From: an uncultured Draconibacterium sp.
Lineage (GTDB): Bacteria > Bacteroidota > Bacteroidia > Bacteroidales > Prolixibacteraceae
Length of the DNA stretch: 64,000 nt
Assembly: GCF_963677565.1 (NCBI RefSeq)
Contig: NZ_OY781982.1
Location: 434,001-498,000 of the forward strand
Direction of reading: 5' to 3'
The translations under genes and the position numbers were made by a program. Shown piece after piece: positions 1 through 9,418 of the stretch. The notes beneath the pieces are model-generated. The model saw only the letters and a list, made by a program, of their open reading frames with translations. It was not told the origin of the DNA and did not search any database. How positions within the stretch are numbered: position 1 is the first letter of the stretch; the number at the start of each line of letters is the position of its first letter.

Positions 1-250
1 CGCGATTTGTAATATCAACCTGATAAAGCACCGACAATAACAAATCGTAATTCGTTTCTACCAGCCCGGTTATCTGATCGATAAGCTGCTCATGCAGCTC
101 GTGATAAGCATTATCAATATCTCCCGAGAAGGTGATTTCAACACCAAACATTCCAAAATCTTTCATAATCTGCTCGGCTGTTTGCTGAACAATTTCGGCC
201 TTATCCATTAAATTCTCCAGATTTGTATTGTTTACAACAGGTAGTTTCAT
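1..250 (-). CDS. hypothetical protein, 3' part outside the window
   Basis: An open frame starts with ATG at the right end and stays open to the window edge, giving about 83 residues beginning MKLPVVNNTNLENLMDKAE. It reads as a soluble, acidic, probably helical protein with no signal peptide, membrane segment or metal motif. The final residues (LLSVLYQVDITN) look like the conserved core of a short family whose name I do not recall. It is divergent from the VOC-fold gene on its right, so the 111 bases between the two start codons should carry both promoters. Only the N-terminus is visible, so no function is proposed. Confidence 0.6.
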   Translation of the reverse strand, partial: MKLPVVNNTNLENLMDKAEIVQQTAEQIMKDFGMFGVEITFSGDIDNAYHELHEQLIDQITGLVETNYDLLLSVLYQVDITNR

Positions 251-361
251 GTGCGATCTTTTTATAAAGATAGACGAACTTTATTTCTCGCCAAATCAAT
301 TATTGCCTTTCCTTTTATTATATTAAATTTACGGGAACTAAAGTCAATTAAATCTAATACA

Positions 362-868
362 ATGAAAAAAAGTCTGTTTTCTCTTTCCCTAATTTTATTT
401 GCGTGTTTTTCAATGGCACAGAGCAATTTCAGTAAATCGGCAATAGGTGTTGGTGTTGTAGTTGAAGACCTTGAAAAATCGATCGATTTTTATACCAATG
501 TTATTGGAATGGTAAAAACCGGTGAATTTTCAGTGTCGCAGGAAAAATGCACCGAACTGGGACTTACCGACAGTTATCAGCTGGATGTTACCATAATGAA
601 ATTGGAAGATACTGAAGAAGCCAGCGAATGGAAACTGATGAGTTTGGGCACAAAAGCCAAGCACCCTAAACAAAAGTTTATGAGCGACGATACCGGGATG
701 CAGTACATCACTTTAATGGTAAAACACCTGCAGCCAGTTTTAGACCGAGTAGAAAAACACAACGTCAAAATATTAAGCGGTAAACCGTCGCAAAACGGCG
801 AGAACAGTTTTTTTCTTTTGGTACAAGATCCTGACGGAACTTTTATCGAATTGATTGGGCCAATGTAG
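362..868 (+). CDS. exported VOC (glyoxalase/bleomycin resistance) superfamily protein
   Basis: A 168-residue protein with an N-terminal signal peptide (MKKSLFSLSLILFACFSMAQ, cleavage probably after the AQ) followed by one VOC domain. The stretch VGVVVEDLEKSIDFYTNVIG is the typical first beta-alpha-beta unit, and the C-terminal VQDPDGTFIELIGPM is the typical closing strand with a metal-binding-type glutamate. A longer frame exists upstream, but the ATG used here is directly followed by the signal peptide and the upstream extension looks like untranslated leader. VOC proteins include lyases, dioxygenases and binding proteins. The residues visible do not decide between these, so the substrate is unknown. 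Export to the periplasm is the clearest inference. Confidence 0.85.
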   Translation: MKKSLFSLSLILFACFSMAQSNFSKSAIGVGVVVEDLEKSIDFYTNVIGMVKTGEFSVSQEKCTELGLTDSYQLDVTIMKLEDTEEASEWKLMSLGTKAKHPKQKFMSDDTGMQYITLMVKHLQPVLDRVEKHNVKILSGKPSQNGENSFFLLVQDPDGTFIELIGPM

Positions 869-1030
869 CCTTCATAAAAAATTCTAAATATTGTTAAAGT
901 CACATCAATAACAAACTCATTAACAAAACGTTATTGCAATTGCCTATTTGGAATGTGGCTAACTTGTTAAATTCGATGTATTTTTTCGTAATTTCGAACA
1001 GAATTTAGTTTTAGTCGAAAGGCAATTTTT

Positions 1031-1684
1031 ATGAAAAAGAAAGTTGAAGCCGGATACAGAACATTATCGATTGGTGAAGAAATATTCAATAGTATCACTC
1101 ACGGAATAGGAACGCTTTTAAGTATTGCTGCCCTGGTTATTTTGGTTGTTGTTGCAGCCATAAAAGGTAATGCATGGCACGTGGTGAGTTTCAGTATTTT
1201 TGGGAGTAGTTTGGTTTTACTTTACCTCTCGTCAACGTTATATCACAGTTTTACGCGTGAAAAACTTAAGAACCTCTTTGTCCGTTTTGATCATGCAGCC
1301 ATCTTTCTGCTCATTGCAGGAACCTATACGCCGTTTGTATTAACAACTATTCGCGGAGCACTGGGCTGGTCTCTTTTTGGAATTATTTGGGGACTGGCGA
1401 TAACCGGAATGGTTATCCGTTCAATCTATTTAACGCGGTTTAGAAAGCTAATGGTTGGTATTTATCTGGCCATGGGTTGGATGTTTTTAATGGCAATTGG
1501 TCCAATTGTACGGAATTTGCCTGCATCTAGCGTTGCCTTTTTATTTATTGGTGGAGCCTGTTACTCTATTGGGGTAATATTTTACGCATGGCGAGGGTTA
1601 AAATACGGTCATGGAATTTGGCACCTGTTTGTTTTGGCGGGTAGCATCATGCATTTCTTTTCGGTATTTTACAGTCTGCATTAA
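1031..1684 (+). CDS. hemolysin III / TrhA family membrane protein
   Basis: A 217-residue integral membrane protein with about seven hydrophobic segments. Family hallmarks are visible in order: an N-terminal EEIFNSITHGIGTLLS segment, a YHS motif after the second helix, DHAAIFLLIAGTYTPF after the third, and a C-terminal HGIWHLFVLAGSIMHFF segment carrying paired histidines. These conserved His and Asp residues form the metal-site signature shared with the PAQR/alkaline ceramidase-like (CREST) superfamily. Bacterial members are named hemolysin III or TrhA and have been linked to membrane-lipid homeostasis rather than true haemolysis. The length matches the family. It is a single-gene unit ending at a strong bidirectional hairpin shared with the convergent trxB gene. 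Confidence 0.9.
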   Translation: MKKKVEAGYRTLSIGEEIFNSITHGIGTLLSIAALVILVVVAAIKGNAWHVVSFSIFGSSLVLLYLSSTLYHSFTREKLKNLFVRFDHAAIFLLIAGTYTPFVLTTIRGALGWSLFGIIWGLAITGMVIRSIYLTRFRKLMVGIYLAMGWMFLMAIGPIVRNLPASSVAFLFIGGACYSIGVIFYAWRGLKYGHGIWHLFVLAGSIMHFFSVFYSLH

Positions 1685-1701
1685 CGCTTAAAATAAATCA
1701 C

Positions 1702-1734
1702 AAAAAAAGCAGGATGAATCATCCTGCTTTTTTT
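1702..1734. terminator. bidirectional intrinsic terminator
   Basis: The near-perfect inverted repeat AGCAGGATGA/TCATCCTGCT is flanked by A7 on the left and T7 on the right, so it can end transcription of the hemolysin III gene (+) and of trxB (-), whose stops lie on either side. Confidence 0.9.
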
Positions 1735-1750
1735 ATCTCGTAAATTACTT

Positions 1751-2755
1751 TTATGAATGTTTTTCCGAAAGGTAACGCTCAGCATCAATAGCAGCCATAC
1801 AGCCCGATCCGGCAGCAGTAACCGCCTGACGGTATTGCGAATCCTGAACATCGCCACAGGCAAAAACTCCCGGTGTTTTTGTTTTTGATGTTCCCGGCGT
1901 GGTTAAAATGTAGCCAACATCGTCGGTATCTACGTAATCGGCAAAAATGTCTGAATTTGGTTTATGCCCAATTGCCAAAAAGAAACCGTCAATTTTAATA
2001 TTAACTTCCTCTTCTCCTTCCTCTCCAAGATTTTTAACCAGTGTTGCTCCTTCAACAACGCCGTTATCTCCAATCAAACCTTTTGCCTGATGTTTCCAGA
2101 GAATTTCAACATTTGGTGTTTTCTTTACACGCTCCGCCATAACGCGCGAAGCACGAAGCACGTCGCGACGAACTATCAAGTAAACTTTGTTACACAAACC
2201 GGCTAAATACATAGCTTCTTCGGCAGCAGTATCACCACCTCCAACTACAGCAACATCTTTTCCTTTGTAGAAAAATCCGTCGCAGGTTGCACAGGCAGAT
2301 ACTCCACCACCGGCATACTTTTTCTCATCTTCCAGCCCTAAATATTTTGCTGTTGCTCCGGTTGCAATAATCACAGTTTCGGCCTCAATCAGTTTCGTGT
2401 CGTCAATCCACACTTTATGAATTTCTCCCGAGAAATCAACTTTTGTTGCCATTCCCCAACGCACATCGGTGCCAAAACGTTGTGCTTGCTTTTTTAGGTC
2501 TTCCATCATTACCGGACCAGTAACACCTTCCGGATATCCCGGGTAGTTCTCAACTTCAGTGGTAGTTGTTAACTGACCTCCCGGTTGTAATCCTTCGTAC
2601 ATTACCGGACTTAAATTGGCACGCGCTGCGTAAATAGCAGCAGTATAACCTGCAGGCCCCGACCCTACAATTAAGCATTTTACTTTTTCTACGTCGGTTG
2701 GTTCAACGTTGTTATTCTCGTTGTTATCGTTAATATCAAGTGGTTTAAACATCAT
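1751..2755 (-). CDS. trxB: thioredoxin-disulfide reductase
   Basis: A 334-residue flavoprotein that passes electrons from NADPH to thioredoxin. Visible signatures are the FAD-binding GSGPAGYTAAIYAAR near residue 31, the redox-active CATC pair (C155 and C158) followed by DG, the NAD(P)H-binding VVGGGDTAAEEA, and the C-terminal FAD motif GVFACGDVQD. It is about 15-20 residues longer than typical TrxB at the N-terminus because of an Asn-rich leader (DINDNNENNNVEP). A later start cannot be excluded, although no obvious internal Met fits. It is cytoplasmic and monocistronic, convergent with the hemolysin III gene. No thioredoxin gene lies next to it. Confidence 0.95.
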   Translation of the reverse strand: MMFKPLDINDNNENNNVEPTDVEKVKCLIVGSGPAGYTAAIYAARANLSPVMYEGLQPGGQLTTTTEVENYPGYPEGVTGPVMMEDLKKQAQRFGTDVRWGMATKVDFSGEIHKVWIDDTKLIEAETVIIATGATAKYLGLEDEKKYAGGGVSACATCDGFFYKGKDVAVVGGGDTAAEEAMYLAGLCNKVYLIVRRDVLRASRVMAERVKKTPNVEILWKHQAKGLIGDNGVVEGATLVKNLGEEGEEEVNIKIDGFFLAIGHKPNSDIFADYVDTDDVGYILTTPGTSKTKTPGVFACGDVQDSQYRQAVTAAGSGCMAAIDAERYLSEKHS

Positions 2756-2885
2756 TTAAATTTTTAGTTGCACAAAAATACAAAACATACTTTATCGATT
2801 GATATAAATTCAATCGATAATAATGAAGCAATATAACCGAATTCTATATTCCTTTCAAAATAGCAGATTAAAGAAAGAAAAAAGT

Positions 2886-2916
2886 TTTGTAATAATAATT
2901 TCTAACGTTACTTTTG
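2886..2916 (+). promoter_or_regulatory. promoter of the tRNA-Pro gene
   Basis: TTTG, a 19-base spacer, then TACTTTTG: an exact fit to the Bacteroidota housekeeping promoter (TTTG at about -33, TAnnTTTG at about -7). It would start transcription only a few bases before the mature tRNA 5' end. Confidence 0.75.
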
Positions 2917-2927
2917 CAATTCTGTTT

Positions 2928-3002
2928 CGGGATGTGGCGCAGTCCGGTTAGCGTACTGGTCTGGGGGACCAGGGGTCGCAGGTTCAAATCCTGTCATCCC
3001 GA
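2928..3002 (+). tRNA. tRNA-Pro, anticodon GGG
   Basis: The cloverleaf can be folded by eye. The 7-bp acceptor stem is CGGGATG/CATCCCG with discriminator A. The anticodon stem is CTGGT/ACCAG around the 7-base loop CTGGGGG, which puts GGG at positions 34-36 (reads CCC and CCU). The T arm has the expected GGTTCAAATCC. No CCA is encoded. It stands alone between its own promoter and terminator. Confidence 0.95.
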
Positions 3003-3011
3003 CTCAATTAA

Positions 3012-3042
3012 AGCTTCTTCAAAATTTTGAAGAGGCTTTTTA
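3012..3042 (+). terminator. intrinsic terminator of the tRNA-Pro transcript
   Basis: A 13-bp arm pair AGCTTCTTCAAAA/TTTTGAAGAGGCT with one mismatch, centred on AAAATTTT, followed by a short T-run. It lies about ten bases after the tRNA 3' end. Confidence 0.75.
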
Positions 3043-3228
3043 TTTGTGCATCCTTAACCATTTTGGATTCATAATCAGTAAATCCTGTAATCTCGCCGGA
3101 ATCAAAATATAAAAAGAACAGAAGTCCTGTAAATCAAATGATTGATAGTATTTAGTTAAGTCAAGTTCTCCAATAAATGTTCGGAGCTAAAGTATAAAAT
3201 CGATGAACTGCTCTATTCGGGTATTAAC

Positions 3229-3268
3229 AAAAAAGCAACAATCATTTATCTGATTGTTGCTTTTTTAT
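3229..3268 (-). terminator. terminator at the end of the PUL operon
   Basis: AAGCAACAATCA and TGATTGTTGCTT pair around the loop TTTATC, with A/T runs on both sides. On the minus strand it ends in TTTTTTGTT and lies just past the stop codon of the last PUL gene. The roughly 185 bases between the tRNA terminator and this hairpin show no gene. Confidence 0.85.
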
Positions 3269-3274
3269 TTTCAG

Positions 3275-6049
3275 CTAATCGTTATAAATATCCGACGCCT
3301 CAAATTGTTTTTTAGTTGATGTGTCGGTAAAATCAAGATCATCAACAGCAACAGAGCCAGAGGGATTAAAAGCGGCACTCTCCATGTATTGTAATAAGCT
3401 CGAACGTAGCTGTCGTGCAACAGGACGCTCGTCGAGATTACTCATCAAATCGATGGAAGAATACACCAGTTTACCCTCGCCTACTTTTGTTTCAAAAACA
3501 TTGGTCAAATGGTGGTTGGTTACAAAATTATCAATCACCCGAACAATTGGGGTCACATCCAAACCATCAACAATTAATGACTTCGATTTGAGACACAAAT
3601 CCCACCATTGCCAATCGGTATATTCACTGGTTGGAAAATCGTTAAATGCCGCATGGCTTTCATCCATCAACAAGCCCATTGAACTCGGTTGATTCGGGAA
3701 ATGCACCGGACTCCAGAACACCGGGACAAAGCGACCGGCAATACCTTTCAGTTTTTTATAATCCGGATTTACCAGCACTGTATTTCCTTTCTCCAGTTCT
3801 TGCTTTGCTTTTTGTAAAGATGTTGTTATAACTACTTTGTCAGAGCTAAGTTTTGCCTCTTTCGGATACACCCAAATCGGCCAGCTGTTTTTATAGTCGG
3901 TGCCGTTTAATGCTACATTGATCATTAACTTTTCAGCTTTTTCGGCATTTACTTTAAATTCTATTTTTCCCAAATTACCGTTGTTGCCCAACTTTAAATC
4001 TATATCGTTTTCGGTTCCCGAATGTATCGTTTCACCGGCTTCGTTTACAATTGTCCAATCAATTGTTTGTCCTTTCATTTCTTGAAAGAAGTTGGCAACC
4101 TCCAGCGATGCGTTAAATGTTTCACCATCTTCATAAACAGCTTTTTCAAACCGAATGAGTGGAACCACTTCAGCATTAAACTCTCGGAATTCTTCAGCAC
4201 TGATCACTCCTTTCGATTCCCAGAAAGCATTCAGCAAACCAACCAAAGCCGTTCCCTGTCCGGGGAAATCCTGCAGTTGCAACAACTGAAAACCATCAAA
4301 TGCTGGAGTTTTTAAAGCACGTTCAATCTCTTCTTTATAAAGTATTGCAGCCAGTTTTCCTGATGCATAAGTAAACTTATCAGCCAGTTCCAGTAATCCG
4401 TTTTTCTCCAGTTCATTACGAACAGCCATAAAATTTAACGGCTTGAGAACTCCTGTATATTTTTCAATCTCCGACATATCGGGATAAACCGAATATTGCC
4501 CGATTTCGTGCGAAATTAACGGAACCGGAACATGCTCGCTGGTTGCAGTATAATCTTCATTAAAATTAGGATACTGCTCATTAAAGATACCTTGTCCGCG
4601 AACCCAGCCTTTATCGGTTTTTTGGGTTACAAAAAAGTCATCTTCAGGTTGAGCGATCGTTCCCAACGGATATTGAAACGAGTATGTGGTTGTCATGAAT
4701 AAATGACGATTATCTTTTGCACGCAGATCTGCTACTGTGGAATTCAGCAAGTCGGCATCGCCTTCCAACTCGTTACCCAAAGCCATTAAAACAAACGACG
4801 GATGATTTCCATAATCGCTCAATATACGGTCTGCTTCGTTTAATAAAAACGTAGTTGTTTTTTCATCTTCACCAAAATGCAAACTCCAGTGTGGCAATTC
4901 TACCTGGTAATAAAATCCGGCCTCGTCGGCAGCTTCAAAAGCAGCAGCCGGCGGACACCACGAGTGGAAACGCAAATGATTTAAACCGTAAGCTTTGGCC
5001 TGTGCAATCAATTTTGCCCAATCTTCTTTTTCCATAGGCGGATGACCGGTTAACGGAAAAATCACACATTCGAGGTTTCCGCGCAAAAAGATTCGTTTAC
5101 CATTTAAAGTAAGCACTCCACCATCTTTCGCAATCTGACTGTAGCCAAATCTTGCAGTGGTATTTTCAGTTCCGGCAATCACCTTAAAATCATACAAATT
5201 GGGATTGAATTCATCCCAGAGTTCCACTCCTTCAGGTTTTTGCAGTGTGATTGCTTCGGCACCTTTTTCAATAACACCTTCGGCAACAACTTCCCCTACT
5301 GTTGTCAGAATTTGATAGTTCAGATTTTCAGCATTGGAAAGATTCTTAAAAGTAGCCTTTATCGTTCCTTCGACAACATTAGAATACACCTGTAAATCCT
5401 CAATTTTTCCGGTTGCTGAGGCGGTCAATTTAATATCACCAATTACACCGTTCCATTTAATTTGGGTGTGATTGGTGTACGAATGTGCCAGATCCTGATT
5501 GATTGGATCAGGGTACTTGTCGCTTTGCGCATTAATCAGCGGATAAATATTCGAGTTGTCGATACAAACCGTTATAATGTGTTTCCCCGGTGTGAGCGAC
5601 GAACTTAAATTATGGCGATGTGATGCAATCAAACTTTCTTGTTTATCAATCAGTTTGCCATCAACAAAAACCTGCGATTGCCAGATTACCCGCTCCAGTT
5701 CCAACTCAATGTTTTTTCCTTCCCAGTTTGCAGGAATATCAACTTCCTTCTGGTACCATGCTTTTCCGATGTACTGATGTTTACGGGTCAGTCCCCACAT
5801 CACACTGTTATCCATCACAGGTTCCTGCGTATTCTCTTTTCCAAGTCCTGCATCATCGAGTGTGCCGGGCATTTGAACTGGCGTGCCATCAAGTGTTTGT
5901 TCTGCCCAACCTTCGCTCACTCCAACATTTGTGGAGTCGAGTTTTACGGTCCACTCTCCTGCCAGATTGATTTCCGCGACTTCAGGTTTTGTACAAGCTG
6001 CCAAAACAGCTATTGCAACAATTAATAAATAATTCAATATCGACTTCAT
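3275..6049 (-). CDS. glycoside hydrolase family 2 lipoprotein (PUL enzyme A)
   Basis: A 924-residue exo-acting-type GH2 enzyme. A lipoprotein signal (AVLAAC lipobox near residue 19) anchors it to a membrane. The order is typical GH2: an N-terminal jelly-roll sugar-binding domain (about 30-210, with GKAWYQKEVDIP), an immunoglobulin-like sandwich (about 215-315), and a TIM barrel opening with GKRIFLRGNLECVIFP. The likely acid/base is E427 in ALGNELEGD and the likely nucleophile is E515 in LISHEIGQYSVYP. The C-terminal 300 residues are extra beta-rich domains. GH2 covers beta-galactosidases, beta-glucuronidases, beta-mannosidases and others, and the substrate cannot be read here. It is the last gene of the PUL operon, 21 bases after the DUF5107 gene, and a clear paralogue of the other GH2 lipoprotein. 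Confidence 0.85.
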   Translation of the reverse strand: MKSILNYLLIVAIAVLAACTKPEVAEINLAGEWTVKLDSTNVGVSEGWAEQTLDGTPVQMPGTLDDAGLGKENTQEPVMDNSVMWGLTRKHQYIGKAWYQKEVDIPANWEGKNIELELERVIWQSQVFVDGKLIDKQESLIASHRHNLSSSLTPGKHIITVCIDNSNIYPLINAQSDKYPDPINQDLAHSYTNHTQIKWNGVIGDIKLTASATGKIEDLQVYSNVVEGTIKATFKNLSNAENLNYQILTTVGEVVAEGVIEKGAEAITLQKPEGVELWDEFNPNLYDFKVIAGTENTTARFGYSQIAKDGGVLTLNGKRIFLRGNLECVIFPLTGHPPMEKEDWAKLIAQAKAYGLNHLRFHSWCPPAAAFEAADEAGFYYQVELPHWSLHFGEDEKTTTFLLNEADRILSDYGNHPSFVLMALGNELEGDADLLNSTVADLRAKDNRHLFMTTTYSFQYPLGTIAQPEDDFFVTQKTDKGWVRGQGIFNEQYPNFNEDYTATSEHVPVPLISHEIGQYSVYPDMSEIEKYTGVLKPLNFMAVRNELEKNGLLELADKFTYASGKLAAILYKEEIERALKTPAFDGFQLLQLQDFPGQGTALVGLLNAFWESKGVISAEEFREFNAEVVPLIRFEKAVYEDGETFNASLEVANFFQEMKGQTIDWTIVNEAGETIHSGTENDIDLKLGNNGNLGKIEFKVNAEKAEKLMINVALNGTDYKNSWPIWVYPKEAKLSSDKVVITTSLQKAKQELEKGNTVLVNPDYKKLKGIAGRFVPVFWSPVHFPNQPSSMGLLMDESHAAFNDFPTSEYTDWQWWDLCLKSKSLIVDGLDVTPIVRVIDNFVTNHHLTNVFETKVGEGKLVYSSIDLMSNLDERPVARQLRSSLLQYMESAAFNPSGSVAVDDLDFTDTSTKKQFEASDIYND

Positions 6050-6070
6050 AATCCAACTTTTCTATAATCG

Positions 6071-9000
6071 TTAACCTAATACGTTCGCAGAAATCTGCTC
6101 CAATAAGTCTTTCGCTCCAACATGCATCGAATTCAACTTCAATACGTCCTTCAGATTCGCTTCTGCATTTTTCATGTCTCCCAATCCAATTTGGGCCAGT
6201 GCAATCAAATATTTGGCATCAATTGTATTTCGCTTTTGAATGTCATCTTCAAATACCAGCAACAGTGGCAACGATGTAGCAAAATAATCAATCTGGGCTT
6301 TTTCGCTCAGCTTGGCCTCTCCAAATTTCCCGATTTCGGTTAATAATTGCTGAGCCTCTTTGATTTTACCCAATTCGTTTAGCGACAATGCTTTATAATA
6401 CGACAATTCTGAATATGCACTAACTGCCATGTCAATAAAATCGCCCTCTTCGTTTGTACTTGCAAGGAAATGTTTATTTGCCTCTTCAGTTTTACCAAGT
6501 GCTTTTAATGCCATTCCTTTCCAGTAATTGATGTGGGCAACAGCTTGTAGCGGATGGTATTTTTCACCCAGATTATCCGGCGTATCCATCGATTTCTGGA
6601 ACCAGGCCAATGCAGTTTCAGCATCTCCGTCTTTCAACGCTTGTTGTCCTAATTTTAAACAGGCGTAAGTGAACTGTCTTAAAACCTGACCTTCGCCACC
6701 TTCCCACGGATGAAAATTCCGGTTTTTTAGCAAATGCATGGCATAATTGTATTCGCCGTTAAAATTGTACAAAGCAGCGAGTTCTACTGAAAAATCATCA
6801 CGGGTAACAATCTGTTCTTTTATGGCCAGTAAATCCTGTAAACGCTCTTTCGGATCATCGTTCAATTTTTTACGCAACTGATCAAATTCGTAACGAACAC
6901 GCATATCTTCCGGTGCCAGTTCAACAGCTTTCAGGAAAGCTGCTCTGGCTTTTTCACCATCTTCAAAAGTATTCCAGTAAGCAATTCCCAGATTGCGGTA
7001 TAACGTGCCGTAATTGCTGTTTGCATCAGCTGCTTGCTGCCAAACGTTAATGGCGTCTTTGTGTCGTTTTAGATTGAAATAATAGTTACCCAAACCAAAT
7101 GCAGCCACTGTATTTTCTTTGTCGATCTGTAAAGCCCACTCCAGCACCAACTGCTCGTAAACGCGCGATGGGAAAACATAGTCGCAGGAAGCTGATTTTG
7201 TTTTGTTCAGAATTTCGCTGGCAACAGCACTATTTCCATTTAATTCATACAACCAGGCCAAAACGAACTCTGTCATCACTGCTTTTGCCATTGGATTTGG
7301 CACTGCACATTCCGGTATTTCATTCTTATGATGCAATTCAATTACATCAATCGCTTCAGCATAAAAACCGGCTTCGGCATAGTCAAAAGCAATGTCAATA
7401 ATTGTCTGTGCATCGTTTCTTGATGACGCTATAAAATCAGTGTAATCTCCAGATAATGTTGCCAATTCGAATTTCGCCCATTGATCGAGCGCATCAGTTT
7501 TAAACAACTCGGCAAGAACACTTTTTGCAGCTGCTTTATCTCCCTGATTTTTCAGAATCACGGCTTTTAAAATGTATGCTTTGTTATTCTGACGGTTTGT
7601 ATCCAACGATGCCTCCAAATGCTCCAAAGCTGTTTCGTAATCAGCCTTCAAACAATCAAGTGTAGCCAGTTGGTAATAAGCCGAAGCACGCCACTCGAAA
7701 TTCCAGGTAGATTTATAGAACAGTCCGTAAGCCTCTTCTTTTCTGCTTTGTAAAGAACAAGCCAAACCACAGAAGTAATGCGCCTCGCCCGATGCCGGGT
7801 TTGGATGATAAGTGGTCATGATATCAATGGCAGTTCTGAAGTTCTTTTCAGCTTCGGCGAACTTGCCGTTTTTAAGCTCAACGCGGCCTAAAGCGATGTA
7901 TGATTTGTAGCTCTTCGGATCTTTTTTAATGGCTTCCTGCCAGTAAGGTTCCGGGTAACGGGTCGGATGACGATACAACTCGAGGTGTTCGCCAATTAAT
8001 TCCAGCTCGTTGGCACTTTCAATTTCCTCAGGTTGTTTTGGTTCAAATGCCAGTTTGCGGTTGCGTTCTTTCGGAACTTCGCGATGATGGTAAGCGATTA
8101 ATTCTTTTCCTTGCTCATCAACTACAACCAACGAAATTGAATTCTCCTGTTCGGCTTCAAATTGTATTGTATTGTCTTTCCATGGATTTTCAGGAGAAAC
8201 GGCTTTGTTCTCAAAAACCTGCTTTTCGTTTCCAATTACCAGGATAAATTTCAGATTCTCGAATTTACGGCTTGCTGCCACACCCAAGTCCAGTTTATTT
8301 CCCTGCTGAATCTCAAAACGGATCGCCAGGTCTTTGTTGGCATTTTGTACCGGACCCAGTTTTTTATAGCTCCACCAGAATTGCGAGAATGTTTTTGTTT
8401 CATAAGGAAGCAGGTAGGTAAAATCGGGCTGATTATCGGTGTAAACGCCTGCCATCAACTCGAAATATGGTCCGCCTTCATCGGTCAGTTCGCGATCCCA
8501 TGCACGGCCGAAATCTTCACTTCCCCAGGTCCACTGTTTCTTTCCCGGCGCAATATGACGATTCGCCACGTGGATAAAACCACCGTCTTCTTTAAAATCA
8601 TAACCTCCAAAGAAATCGTATTTTGTATCGCAAACCATGTAACTGGTTGGCACCGGAATATTGTTGTAATTACGCAAGTCGTTTCTGCCCGGTCTTTCGT
8701 GGTATGGAATGCCGTAATAATCGTTTTCAGCAAACGGGAAACTACTTTGTGCACGCACTGCATGGTCGGCCACGTAATGTACATCAGGCGGGAAAAAGCT
8801 TTGATAATCTTTGTGCACCTCAACGGCCACATTAGCCCACCATAAAAAGTTTTGTGTTAACGGTGTGCGGTTAAACAAGCGTCCGCGCAATTCAACCAAT
8901 GCACTGTTAGGACGAATACGAATTCCGTGCATCCCTTTCAATCGGTACATCGGGTCGTATTCCGACATCCAGATTGTTCTGGCGCCATCGGCTTCCTCTT

Positions 9001-9412
9001 CAATATATACATCCGTTGGCAGATAAGTTCCCGGGCGGTGGTGCTGCGGCCAGTTAAACTCAACACCTCCACTAATCCACGGACCGGCCAAACCAACCAG
9101 TGCCGGTTTAATCACTTTTTGCTGGTAGAAAAAGTTATAATCGTTGTTGGTTTTATCTTGTGCTTCAAATATTCGTCCTCCAATCTCCGGCAACATTACC
9201 AGTTTCACAAACTCATTTTCGAGCGTTGCGGCCTGGTAGTTTTTATCTACTTTATGATCGTAAACCTTATCGATAAACGGCACCGGATACACTTTACCCG
9301 ATGATCCCTGGTAAACTCTTTTTTCAAAGAACACGGGGTTTATTTCTGATTTTCCCAATTCGTAGGTTGGGATCATCAATTTCTTTATTTCTGCCTTCAC
9401 CTTAGCATTCAT
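6071..9412 (-). CDS. DUF5107 domain protein with C-terminal TPR array
   Basis: A 1113-residue protein with no signal peptide or membrane segment, so probably cytoplasmic. Residues about 15-350 form a beta-rich, Trp/His/Tyr-rich domain (FNWPQHHRPGTYLP, LWWANVAVEVH, WTWGSEDFGRAWDRELTDE) that I recognise as DUF5107, which recalls aldose-epimerase-like supersandwich folds. From about 490 to the end there is a long array of TPR-like helical pairs (for example SYIALGRVELKNGKFAEAEKNFRTAI). The start follows the GH2 stop by six bases, so it is translationally close-coupled within the PUL. Location among two GH2, two GH30 and a sugar porter argues that it handles the imported sugar, as a glycosidase, epimerase or sensor. 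No catalytic residue can be assigned, so the activity is unknown. Confidence 0.8.
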   Translation of the reverse strand: MNAKVKAEIKKLMIPTYELGKSEINPVFFEKRVYQGSSGKVYPVPFIDKVYDHKVDKNYQAATLENEFVKLVMLPEIGGRIFEAQDKTNNDYNFFYQQKVIKPALVGLAGPWISGGVEFNWPQHHRPGTYLPTDVYIEEEADGARTIWMSEYDPMYRLKGMHGIRIRPNSALVELRGRLFNRTPLTQNFLWWANVAVEVHKDYQSFFPPDVHYVADHAVRAQSSFPFAENDYYGIPYHERPGRNDLRNYNNIPVPTSYMVCDTKYDFFGGYDFKEDGGFIHVANRHIAPGKKQWTWGSEDFGRAWDRELTDEGGPYFELMAGVYTDNQPDFTYLLPYETKTFSQFWWSYKKLGPVQNANKDLAIRFEIQQGNKLDLGVAASRKFENLKFILVIGNEKQVFENKAVSPENPWKDNTIQFEAEQENSISLVVVDEQGKELIAYHHREVPKERNRKLAFEPKQPEEIESANELELIGEHLELYRHPTRYPEPYWQEAIKKDPKSYKSYIALGRVELKNGKFAEAEKNFRTAIDIMTTYHPNPASGEAHYFCGLACSLQSRKEEAYGLFYKSTWNFEWRASAYYQLATLDCLKADYETALEHLEASLDTNRQNNKAYILKAVILKNQGDKAAAKSVLAELFKTDALDQWAKFELATLSGDYTDFIASSRNDAQTIIDIAFDYAEAGFYAEAIDVIELHHKNEIPECAVPNPMAKAVMTEFVLAWLYELNGNSAVASEILNKTKSASCDYVFPSRVYEQLVLEWALQIDKENTVAAFGLGNYYFNLKRHKDAINVWQQAADANSNYGTLYRNLGIAYWNTFEDGEKARAAFLKAVELAPEDMRVRYEFDQLRKKLNDDPKERLQDLLAIKEQIVTRDDFSVELAALYNFNGEYNYAMHLLKNRNFHPWEGGEGQVLRQFTYACLKLGQQALKDGDAETALAWFQKSMDTPDNLGEKYHPLQAVAHINYWKGMALKALGKTEEANKHFLASTNEEGDFIDMAVSAYSELSYYKALSLNELGKIKEAQQLLTEIGKFGEAKLSEKAQIDYFATSLPLLLVFEDDIQKRNTIDAKYLIALAQIGLGDMKNAEANLKDVLKLNSMHVGAKDLLEQISANVLG

Positions 9413-9418
9413 CTTTCT

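Noticed and set aside
251..361. Longer N-terminus for the VOC-fold protein
   Set aside because: The extension has no domain character, and the internal ATG is followed directly by a good signal peptide.
8162..8845. 227-codon plus-strand ORF inside the DUF5107 gene
   Set aside because: Antisense shadow: the minus-strand protein has coherent domains and normal codon use, while this product is rich in unrelated Cys/Phe/Arg with no motif.
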